The position numbers and the translations under genes were made by a program. Shown here one piece after another: positions 23,651 to 33,109 of a stretch of DNA of 64,000 bases (the stretch's first letter is position 1; the number at the start of each line of letters is the position of its first letter). A model generated the notes under the pieces. It was not told the DNA's origin. It worked only from the letters and a program-made list of their open reading frames with translations, and ran no database searches. This stretch comes from Diospyros lotus (Eukaryota; Streptophyta; Magnoliopsida; Ericales; Ebenaceae), in NCBI RefSeq assembly GCF_014633365.1, contig NC_068350.1, forward strand, positions 35,641,119-35,705,118. The letters are read 5' to 3'.

Positions 23651-25231
23651 ATGATACTTAGGTCAGGTAGAACTATAGAATATCAATCACTCATGTCTCA
23701 ACACAACGAGAACATGCATCTTGCACACAACATGTCTGCATATGGTAGTGACCACGGTGACCCTGACCCCATTGATCAAGAGATGATCAGACCCCTTAAG
23801 GAGTATCTTCATCCTCCTAGGCAGACAACCCCTACATGCATTATTCTTCCCATCAACCATCATAGGTTTAACTTCAAACCTGGCACAATCCAATTGTTGC
23901 CAACTTTTCATGGTATGGATTTTGAAAATCCATATACTCATATGAAAGAATTTGAGGAAGTATGTAGCACTTGCATGGACCATACAACAAATGAGGATGT
24001 CATAAGATTAAAACTCTTTCCATTCTCACTGAGAGATAAGGGAAAAATGTGGTTAGGCACTCTCCCACCTAGATTTATAGGAACTTGGAGAGAAATGCAA
24101 GCAACTTTCTTAAAAAATTACTTCCCTACCAACAAAACTACTACTCTTCAAAGACAAATCATGAATTTTGCCTGTAAACCAAATGAGAATTTTGCTCAAG
24201 CGTGGGAAAGGTTTAAAGACCTTCTTCACACTTGTCCCCATCATGCTTTTGAGTAATGAAGAGTGGTTAGTTTCTTTTATGATTCACTCACTCCCTAATT
24301 GAAAATGCTAGTTTCTACAATGTGCAATGGAGAATTCTATGAGAAGACTCCAGAAGAAGCTTTTCACTTCTTTGACACATTAGCTGAGAATACAAGGAAT
24401 TGGGAAGTTGGTCCAACATCTGCTCTTGATTCAAGAGAAAATCCATAACCTAGAGGGAGATACCAACTGAGTGAGAGTGACGATTTAAATGCAAGACTAA
24501 CTGCTTTAACAAAGAAAGTTGAAAACATGCAACCCAAAAAGGTGCAATCTGTTAATCAAGTGGAAGTAAAGTGTGTTGTGTGTGATGCAACAGATCATTC
24601 AACTGAAGAATATCCTACCATACCTGTTTTCAAGGAGGTATTATATGGGTAGACAAATAACAATCATTCACACAACTTTGAGGGGAGACAAAATCAAAAT
24701 CAAAGTGGAGCCTATTATGGGAATAATCAGAACTACAATTCATATCATCCCAATAATAGAAATCACCCTAATTTTTCTTGGAGAAATGATTCTGAAAATC
24801 ATTCTCAACCTCCCTTCCCTGCACAACAACACACTTTCCAACAGAATCAAGGTTCTTCATCCAATACTTACCAACCTCCTCATAGGAGATCTTTAGAAGA
24901 TACCTTGTACCAGTTCATCCAAAGTCAAACAGGCATCAATAATCAAGTTGCCAAAACTCAAGAGCAAACTAACAAAGCCATGGAAGACATTAGGAGCCAG
25001 TTGACCAAGCTAATACAAACATTGAGTATGAGAGAACCCGGAAGGTTTCCATCCCAAACTAATCCTAACCCAATTAGGCAAACCAACCAGGTAGAAGCTT
25101 CAAATAGTGAAACCAATACTCATGAACAAGTGCAAGCGGTGACTGCCCTAAGAAGTGGAAGATTAATTGAAAAACCAACTAATCCTAGGATAAACCAACC
25201 TGCTGTTGAAGAGGAAGAACAAAAAGATTAA
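23651..25231 (+). pseudogene. Athila gag, broken by stops
   Basis: Structural capsid/nucleocapsid polyprotein of the retroelement. One reading frame can be followed across the whole interval. It begins at ATG 23651. The capsid region includes NFKPGTIQLL, FPFSLRDKGKMWLGTLPPRF and AWERFKDLLHTCPHH, typical of plant retrotransposon gag. Tandem stops TAA-TGA stand at 24254-24259, and more at 24296, 24446 and 24650. The nucleocapsid zinc knuckle near 24573-24620 reads CVVCDATDHSTEEY: the expected final Cys of CX2CX4HX4C is Tyr. The tail is Asn/Gln-rich, then continues to 25231. With five stops and a lost zinc ligand it cannot give full-length Gag. Confidence 0.88.
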
Positions 25232-25970
25232 GAATCCACCATGGAAAAAAATGAAAAAAAATGAGAAAAATGAAAAACGAAAAGAAGATGGGAAAGAAAT
25301 TCAATACAGGCTCAAACCACCTTTTCCACAAAGGTTGAGTCATTTGAAAAAAGAGCAACAAAATACAAATATATATGAAGTGTTTAAGCAAGTGAGAATC
25401 AACATCCCGTTGTTGGATGCAATCAAACAAACACCTTCATATGCAAAATTTTTGAAAGATCTGTGCATTGTCAAAAGAAGAACAAATGTGCAGAAAAAGA
25501 CTTTCCTGACTGAACAAGTCAGCGCCATTCTCCAATTGAAAACTCCTCCCGAATACAAGGACCCGGGCTATCCAACCATTACATGCATCATAGGAAGTCA
25601 AAAGGTTGATCGGGCACTCTTGGATTTAGGAGCTAGTGTCAATTTGTTGCCATACAATGTGTATCAACAGTTGGGATTAGGTGAACTAAAACCCATTAGA
25701 GTGACCCTTCAGCTGGCTGATCGATCAGTCAAAGTTCCACGAGGAATTGTGGAGGATGTTCTAGTACAAATCGATAAGTTCTACTTTCTGGTGGACTTCA
25801 TCGTTTTGGACACCCAGCCGCATCAGGGGCCTCAACCTCCTGTGCCAATCATATTAGGTCGACCATTCCTTGCCACATCAAATGCCATCATCAACTGTAG
25901 GAATGGTGTGTTAAAGCTATCTTTTGGGAACATTGAATATCTTCAGGGTAGCCAAACATCAAGACACTGA
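25206..25970 (+). pseudogene. Athila protease region of pol
   Basis: Retroelement aspartic protease domain with its N-terminal linker. The linker text (FKQVRINIPLLDAIKQ, RTNVQKKTFLTEQVSAIL) is characteristic of Athila/Tat pol. The active-site motif is ALLDLGASVNLLP, followed by LADRSVKVPRGIVEDVLV and VPIILGRPFLAT. It is in a different frame from gag; the change falls in a poly-A-rich stretch around 25230-25260. It loses frame again near 25930-25945, after LKLSFGN, where about two bases appear missing relative to the expected continuation NIFRVAKHQ. Confidence 0.85.
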
Positions 25971-27468
25971 GAGTGAAGTGGAGGAGGTAGACTTGATCCA
26001 AACACTTACCGATGATTATTTTGAAGAGGTCATGAGAAAACCCAAAGAAGGAAATCAAGATCTTGAGGAAATAAGAGAAGTGGAAGTCATAGACAAAGAA
26101 AACGAGAAGCCTACATGGATGCCTGGTTTAGAGCCATTAAGGAACTTGGACAGTAAACTCACGGCTTCTGATAGCCATCAGTCCACGCCTGAGAGAAAGC
26201 CGTTACCCAGTGATTTGAAGTATGTCTTTCTAGGAGAAGGGGAAGAATTTCCAGTGGTGATCTCTTCTAGTTTGACACCTCGGCAAGAGCAACAACTGAT
26301 AGAAGTTCTAAAAAGACACAGGAAGTCATTAGGATTGACCATTTCAGATTTGCAAAGTATTAGCCCTTTGATCTGTACTCATAAGATATTCTTGGAAGAA
26401 ACAGTAAAACTAGTTAGGCAAATGCAAAGGAGACTAAATCCCAACATGAAAGAAGTTGTCAGAAAAGAAGTGCTTAAGCTATTGGATGCTGGAATAATTT
26501 ACCTAATCTCTGATTCTAAGTGGGTAAGTCCAACACGGGTAGTACCAAAAAAGTCTGGAGTCACTGTTGTAAAAAATGAGAACAATGAACTGATTCCCAC
26601 GCGCATCCAGACAGGATGGCGTATGTGCATTGATTATAGAAAGCTCAATTCTGTGACAAGAAAATATCATTTTCCTTTACCTTTCTTGGATCAAGTTTTG
26701 GAGAGAATAGCAGGCTAAGCCTGCTATTGTTTCTTAGATGGGTACTCAGGGTACAATCAGATAGAAATTGCACTAGAAGATCAAGAGAATACTACTTTCA
26801 CATGTCCATTTGGGACATTTGCATATAGGCACATGCCATTTGGGTTATGCAATGCTCCATCCACCTTTCAAAGGTGTATGATGAGCATTTTTAGTGAAAT
26901 GGTTGAGCAGATTATTGAAGTATTCATGGATGACTTTTCTGTTTATGGAAGTAACTTTGAGACATATTTGGAGAATTTGAAAAAGGTTTTAGCAAGATGT
27001 GAGGAAACAAATCTGATACTCAACTGGGAAAAGTGTCACTTAATGGTGAAACAGGGCATAGTCTTGGGGCACATTGTTTCATCTAGGGGGATGGAGGTAA
27101 ACAGGTCAAAAATTGAAACCATTCAAAAACTCCCCACTCCTAGAAATGTGAAAGACATCAGAAGTTTTTTAGGACATGCAGGGTTTTATAGGAGATTCAT
27201 TGCTTCCTTTAGCACCATAACAAGGCCCTTGTGTCATTTGTTGTCTCAGGATATTCCGTTTGAATGGACTCCTGCCTGTCAAAATGCTTTTGATAAATTG
27301 AAAGATGCACTCATTTCAGCACCTATCATTCAGTCCCCTGATTGGTCCCTCCCATTTGAACTTATGTGCGATGCTAGTGATTACGCGGTAGGAGCTGTGT
27401 TAGGGCAGAGAAAGGATAAGAAACCTCATGTGATATACTATGCTAGCAAAACTCTTAATGAGGCGTAA
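25924..27468 (+). pseudogene. Athila reverse transcriptase and RNase H start
   Basis: Reverse transcriptase of the element. The visible series is LLDAGIIYLISDSKWVSP, GWRMCIDYRKLNSVT, FLDGYSGYNQIEIA, HMPFGLCNAPSTFQRCM, the catalytic FMDD in VFMDDFSVYG, and LGHIVSSRGMEV. It continues to the RNase H start FELMCDASDYAVGAVLGQR. Catalytic residues look intact, but an in-frame TAA at 26716-26718 lies between ERIAG and CFLDGYSGYNQI, and TAA at 27466-27468 cuts RNase H after KTLNEA. The frame is continuous otherwise. Confidence 0.9.
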
Positions 27469-29112
27469 AAGAATTATACAACTACAGAGAAAGAGTTACT
27501 AGCAGTTGTCTTTGTCCTAGACAAGTTCCAATCTTACCTCGTAGGATCACTAGTGATCATTTTTACTGATCACGCTGCTCTAAAATATCTGTTCACAAAG
27601 CAAGATGCAAAACCCCGTCTCCTCCGATGGATCTTACTCCTACAAGAGTTCAACATTGAAATCAGAGACAAGAAGGGAGTAGAGAATGTGGTGGCTGATC
27701 ATTTGTCAAGGATTCTAGGTCAAGATCTCACACAATTTGATGAACCAATCGATGACAATTTCCCTGATGAGCAACTGTTTGAAGTGAATGCTATTCATGC
27801 ATCATCTGTTGTCCCTTGGTATGCTGACATTGCAAACTACCTGGCAACTAGTCTGATCCTAGACCATTGGAGTAAGCTAGATAGGCATAAATTCTTAAGA
27901 AAAGTCAGAACCTTCTTTTGGGATGAGCCCTACCTCTTCAAGTATTGTCCTGACCAAATCATCCATAAATGCATACCCGATCATGAGCAACAAAGTGTCA
28001 TTAATTTATGTCATACTCTTGCATGTGGAGGCCATTTTTCTGTCAAGAAAACAATTGCAAAAAATTTTCAGAGTGGATTTTATTGGCCAACACTATTCAA
28101 GGATGTGTACAAGTTCTGTTCAAGTTGTAATCGATGTCAAAGGTTAGGAAGCTTGTCAAGGAGAAACATGATGCCATTACATCCGATCCAAGTGTTAGAA
28201 GTTTTTGACTGTTTGGGTATGGATTTTATGGGCTCATTTGTCAATTCATTTGGTCATGAATACATCTTACTTGCTGTCGACTATGTGTCCAAATGGGTCG
28301 AAGCAATCCTGGCTAGAACAAATGACCATAAGACTGTTGTTAAATTTTTAAAAGAAAATATATTCAGTCGATTTGGGATGCCACGAGCAATCATCAGTGA
28401 TGGGGGTTCCCATTTTTGTAATAAATTTGTGGCAGGATTAATGAAGAAATATGGTGTACTGCATAAGGTTGCAACACCATACCATCCCCAAGCTAATGGT
28501 CAAGCTAAGCTAGCCAATAGGGAGATTAAGCGCATATTGGAAAAAATTGTTGCTGCTAATCGTAAGGATTGGTCCTTAAGACTAGTAGACGCTCTGTGGG
28601 CGTACAGGACAGCTTACAAAACAATTTTAGGAATGTCTCCCTAGAGGCTAGTATACGATAAATCTTGTCATCTGCCGGTGGAAATTGAGCATAGAGCATA
28701 TTGGGCAATTCAAAAGATCAACAAGAGTCTAACTGAAGCAGGCCTATTTAGGAAGCTCTAATTGAATGAACTTGAGGAAATTCGGAACGAGGCATTTGAA
28801 AATGCATGATTGGCCAAGGTTCGCATGAAAGAGTTACATGATCGGCATATCATCCGAAAAAGCTTTCAGGTAGGGCAACAGGTACTCTTGTACGATTCTC
28901 GATTGCATCTCTTTCCAGGAAAATTGAAGTCTCGATGGGTTGGTCCCTTTGTAATCAAGTCCATCTCAGAATATGCGGCCTTTGAGATAGAAAATTCGGA
29001 GTCAGGACAACTTCTTACAGTCAATGGTCATAGGTTGAAACCATACCAGGGTAATGTTGAGGAGAATGAAGGTGTTGTGGATTTGGATGATCCACCATCA
29101 TCTGATGAGTAA
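27469..29112 (+). pseudogene. Athila RNase H end and integrase
   Basis: Same frame as the reverse transcriptase. RNase H ends with [26 protein letters not shown] and [10 protein letters not shown]. The integrase zinc region keeps H..H and CSSCNRCQ (near 28020-28140). The core has GMDFMGSF (first Asp) and ISDGGSHF (second Asp). The third catalytic residue is lost: [20 protein letters not shown] has Lys where Glu is expected in the NGQAE consensus. Stops stand at 28642, 28759 and 28807. The tail LFPGKLKSRWVGPFVIK and no chromodomain fit Athila. The integrase would be inactive. Confidence 0.9.
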
Positions 29113-29916
29113 GGGACGTTTCATATTGTCTGGGAATCTGACGTTAAAAGACCACCTTTCCATTTAGGTTAAATGGATGTTTCTAGATTTGAAAAAAAAA
29201 AGTATAATATATATAAATTGTTTCCTTTCTGCATTACTCAAATATTATTTCTCTGTGTGCAGTTTAAACAAAATTTTTGCATACGAGTTCATGCACTGAA
29301 GACTGCCAGGTATGCCTATCTTCTATCCTTTTATTGCCGATTGAGGACAATACGCAATTCAAGTTGGGGGGTAAGGTGTACTTAAGAATTGATTTATTGG
29401 TGTTTGAAATTGATCCATTGTGCAAATAATTTTGTTTGACTCGATAATATTGTCTTGTCTGGTATATATATAATTTTATTAGGCCTCTAAAAAAATAATA
29501 TTAATAATAATAAAATTAAAAAATAAATAATAAAAAAAATTAAAAAAAAAATTAATTGAGGGAGACAGAATTAGCACTGGTGGTAGCCATTTTTTCTCGG
29601 GCAATGCAATCACACTATCCTATAAAGGAAGAGGCACACTGCCAAATATTGAAAAATGAGGCATCGAGCGTTGAAAAAAGAGACGCGTCTGACCCTACAA
29701 TTATGGCGTGCCTCGAGCCGAGTGTAGAATAGTGATACCCATTGCTCTATAAGAGACTCCATATCTGTATGAGGTAAGCCACACTTCTGCAAGTAAGCTT
29801 AGTCTCCTTTCATTTGTGTTGTTCTCTTATCAAGTACTCTCGTTCATTTTGCAAGATTCATAGTTTTTTTTAGTTTTCTTTTATTATAGTTGTTTTTTAA
29901 TTAAAAATTAAAAAAA
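29113..29916 (+). other. leader region between pol and the accessory frames
   Basis: Non-coding. It contains a polypurine-like motif AATTCAAGTTGGGGGG (29355-29372), TATA-like boxes TATAAAGG (29621-29628) and CTATAAGA (29746-29753), and candidate splice donors AG|GTAAG at 29774 and AA|GTAAG at 29793. These signals could serve a sub-transcript for the downstream frames, but that is inference from motifs only. Confidence 0.4.
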
Positions 29917-30462
29917 ATGGATCTTTAACTCTTAAAAATTTGCAAGTACTATCCATCTCTCCCAATGAATGATTTGAAAAAAATTTATACCGCTAGACGT
30001 GAAAAACTTAGAATGTTGATGTATAATAACATCCCTGAAGATATTCGCTAGTTGATCGAAGCAAAAGTTCGATTACTAGGCGAAACTTCACCTAGTTTTA
30101 AGCATTTTCCAGGTTTGGGAAAGAGTAGTTTTGCGAAGAAACGAATAGCGAAAAGAGTGAATGGTTGTCACAAATGTGCTCGTTGGACCTGTAACACACG
30201 ATGCAAATCTGTGGGGTTTACGTCCGTAAATCGAGAAGATAAAATTAGTTTCATAAAGGATGGGCTGAGTAAGGAGTCTTTGCATGATATCCGATTGACT
30301 CTTGAGACGCATCCGTGTGGAATAGTGCAAAGAGAACTTCTTGCTTTATGGACCCAGTTCATAAGTGACTACCAACGTTATAGTCTTGGGAATCTGACTA
30401 AAAACAACCCTGTTTGCCAATCTTTAAGAAAATTGGATGGGAAGCTTATCCCCGCTTCATAG
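29917..30462 (+). pseudogene. unidentified cysteine-containing accessory frame
   Basis: A frame of 182 codons from ATG 29917 (or ATG 29965), carrying TAA at 29926 and TAG at 30049, then open to TAG... end at 30462 for about 137 codons. The centre is basic and cysteine-bearing: SSFAKKRIAKRVNGCHKCAR, then TCNTRCK, i.e. CX2C...CX3C with nearby Lys/Arg, suggesting a small metal- or nucleic-acid-binding protein. The C-terminal part has ETHPCGIVQRELLALW. I do not recognise the family. The basic-plus-CX2C layout superficially recalls small cysteine-rich proteins of some plant RNA viruses, but that is impression, not homology. It lies 171 bp upstream of, and in the same frame as, the LOG-like frame, in the position where Athila elements often hold an env-like gene. 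Confidence 0.5.
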
Positions 30463-30607
30463 AAAGTGTTTAAGTTGTTTCTGGACGTAAAACTAGAGGA
30501 AGATGTGAGCCACAATCACAACTATTTGTACATACACATAATCTTTATTTGTGTTTATTTCTTGTTGAATTTTTGTAGACCTACTTTTGATCACCAAATC
30601 TCTTTTC

Positions 30608-30609
30608 AG
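30608..30609 (+). promoter_or_regulatory. candidate splice acceptor before the LOG-like frame
   Basis: The text CAAATCTCTTTTCAG|GGCATAC has a pyrimidine-rich tract and AG, ending 24 bases before the LOG-like ATG. Paired with the donor-like AG|GTAAG at 29774 it would remove the cysteine-containing frame and place the LOG-like ATG first in an mRNA. Confidence 0.35.
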
Positions 30610-30633
30610 GGCATACATAAAGAACAAATATAA

Positions 30634-31293
30634 ATGGAAGGTCAATTAGTTCGTCGAATCAACACCATATGTGTACTATGTGGCTCTCAACTCGGGAGCG
30701 ACAGTAGTTACGCACTTGCAGCAAGCGAACTAGGCCTAAAATTGGGAGAAAGAAAAATTAATTTGATATATGGAGGGGGAAGTCGTGGATTGAATGGTTG
30801 TGTTTCGCAAGCTGCACATCTTGGAAAATCATATGTGGTAGGTGTAATGCCAATCCCTTTTGCTGAACCACATATTTCTTGGATTACACGCGGTCAACTT
30901 ATAGAAATGACTTCTATGTCTGAGCGCATGGTTTGTAAGATTTATCAATCAGACGCCTTCATTGCTTTACCAGGAGATTTTGGAACACTTGAAGAAATCT
31001 TTTGTATAATCTTCTAGGCCAAGAGTAATCTTCATACCAAACCCATTGGACTTTTAAATGTTAATCATTTTTTCGATGGGTTGCTCTCTTTTCTTGATCA
31101 GATTGTGGATCAAAAGTTCATTTCTCTTTCAGCAAGAAAAATTCTCATTTTCGCATCCACCATTGATGAGCTACTAGAGAAATTACATACTTATGTTCCA
31201 CAGTACGATTTTTATGAGCCACGGATAGATTGGTCTAAGGTAACTAGAAACAAGTGCCAAAGGGGTCCGATTAATTTAGATTTATCCCTGTAA
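30634..31293 (+). pseudogene. LOG-like cytokinin phosphoribohydrolase captured in a retrotransposon
   Basis: LOG enzymes cleave cytokinin nucleoside 5'-monophosphates to free, active cytokinin in one step. Here 219 codons match a full-length LOG: N-terminal ICVLCGSQLG, nucleotide-binding YGGGSRGLNG (residues ~46-55), conserved Arg in MSERM (~98), and IALPGDFGTLEE (~110-121), where the family motif is PGGxGTxxE, so the second Gly is Asp. Then KPIGLLNVNHFFDGLLSFLD and ISLSARKI follow. A TAG at 31015-31017 stands where LOGs have Trp (one-base change from TGG); the frame is otherwise unbroken. Plant LOG genes have several introns, and none are present here, implying capture from a processed transcript. 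It lies in the Athila element between pol and the 3' LTR. Activity is doubtful given the stop and the Gly-to-Asp change. Confidence 0.85.
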
Positions 31294-33109
31294 GACAAGT
31301 CTATAATGAGATGGCTAAGTAAGGAGTACTTTTTGTACTCTTGAGACGCATCTCCTATGACTTGCATGAAATTTTTTTATGTTCTCTTAAAAAAAAAAAA
31401 AAACTGTAGAATGTTGTTAGGCAAGTCTATGATAAGATGGCTGAGTAAGAAGTATTTTTTGTACTCTTGAGACGCATTTTGTTTATCTTATGACTTGCAT
31501 AATTTTTTTTATTTTTTTTTATGTGAAAATATAAATATATATGTTATGCTCATTTGTTTGTTAGAGTTCTAGCAGTTCACAGTAAATCTATGGACTTGTG
31601 GAGTTACAGGTATTTCTAACAACCCTATTTTATCACTGTAATTCAAGTTAGGGGTGTAAGGTCTAATTATAAATTATTTTGTTCATGTTTAGCTGTGAGT
31701 TTGCTATTATTTGCTTGTAGTCTTGTGTGAATTGATTATCTTTATCTGCTTTTATTAAAAGAAAAAAAATTGTGTTTTAAATAACATTATTCCTAAAGCT
31801 TTGGAGTTATGCACTGATAGCTAGTTAAGTCTGCAATACGAAACATGAATGCATTGATTTCTTATTTGAAAACGTATATGCATTGGAACAAGTAATTTGC
31901 ATTCATCGGGTATTCAAAATTAAAAAAAAAAAAAAATTGGTTATCGGTCATAAAGTCAAAGGTGCTAGTAATTAGCTGATTAGTACACTGTATGATCCCT
32001 CAACAGAAGTGGAGACTATTTCCCAAGTGAGTGTTTGAACCTAATAACCGTTAATTCTGAGTGAAATAACACTTACTCTAAATATGCTTTATTGTTTATC
32101 TCATCTTTTCAATGGCTTCAAAACATCAATTCGCCTTGAATGTCTAGTATGATAGCGGATGAATTTGACTGGTTTCAAATTCCGAATTAGATGACTGAGT
32201 AACATTGTTTTGTAGAAGCATGATAGGGGGATCAATTTCTTTTATTTTGGGCCTGTTAACCTTTTTCTTTCTTTACATTAATCTCCATTGCTAGCTCATG
32301 TGAACCATTTGTAGTACAATTTCTTTCGTTACTATCATTTAACCCATAACCATATGAATTTTGTCCAACCTGGTGTGATTTTGGGAATTAGTCTGTCTAG
32401 TTATTTTCATGTTAAAAAAAAAGAGAAAAAAAAAAGAAGAAAAAAAAAAGTGAAAAAAAAAGAAAAAATTCTCTTAGCTATTCAGCACAATTGTTTCAAA
32501 ACAAATGTCAAAAAAAAAAAAAAAAATCCCAGCACACCATTTGCATACTCTATCCTTTTCTTTGACAACCTGTATTAACCTCATAACCCCATTATAACCC
32601 GGTTTGATCCCTTTTGATGCTATAAATTATGTGATCTCAAAATTCGAGTTCGGAGTAGGGAATTATGTTTAAATTCAGAAGTTATTCATCTAGGGCATTA
32701 TTCCAGTCAAGAAGCTATGTCAATTTTCTCGTTCTTTCATGAAAATACGTTCCTTGTATTTGGAATGGCACCGAGTTTTGAACTTGTTTTACATTTACTC
32801 TTATAACGGTGCACCCCCTTGTGTGTACACCTGAGGAATAGTTTTATTGAGAGGAAAAATCCATAGTAAGGTTTAAAGTCAAAACTTCGAGGGAGTAAAT
32901 CTGTGTATTGGTCATCCTGATTGCCATTCTTGAGATTATATGACCTTTAACCAGAAATCTGATTTTGAATGTTCGACTGTATGCCAAACTACTCTACGCA
33001 TTTTGGTTTCGAATTTGAAATTTTTATATTCATGCAAGTATTGCGATTAGATCATGGCTAGTGTATAATCTAATTGCTAAGGGACTAGCAATATTCAAGT
33101 TGGGGGGTG
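31294..33109 (+). other. 3' non-coding region of the Athila element
   Basis: No gene. It begins with two ~110-bp tandem units (31290-31400 and 31415-31515) sharing GATGGCT(A/G)AGTAAG and CTCTTGAGACGCAT. A polypurine-like AATTCAAGTTAGGGG occurs at about 31639-31654, A-rich runs at 32413-32465 and 32509-32526, and the true polypurine tract (TTCAAGTTGGGGGGTG) directly before 33110. Confidence 0.6.
33094..33109 (+). other. polypurine tract of the Athila element
   Basis: TTCAAGTTGGGGGGTG abuts the 3' LTR start TGATAAGG, the expected plus-strand priming site. Two similar motifs occur upstream at about 29357 and 31640. Confidence 0.75.
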
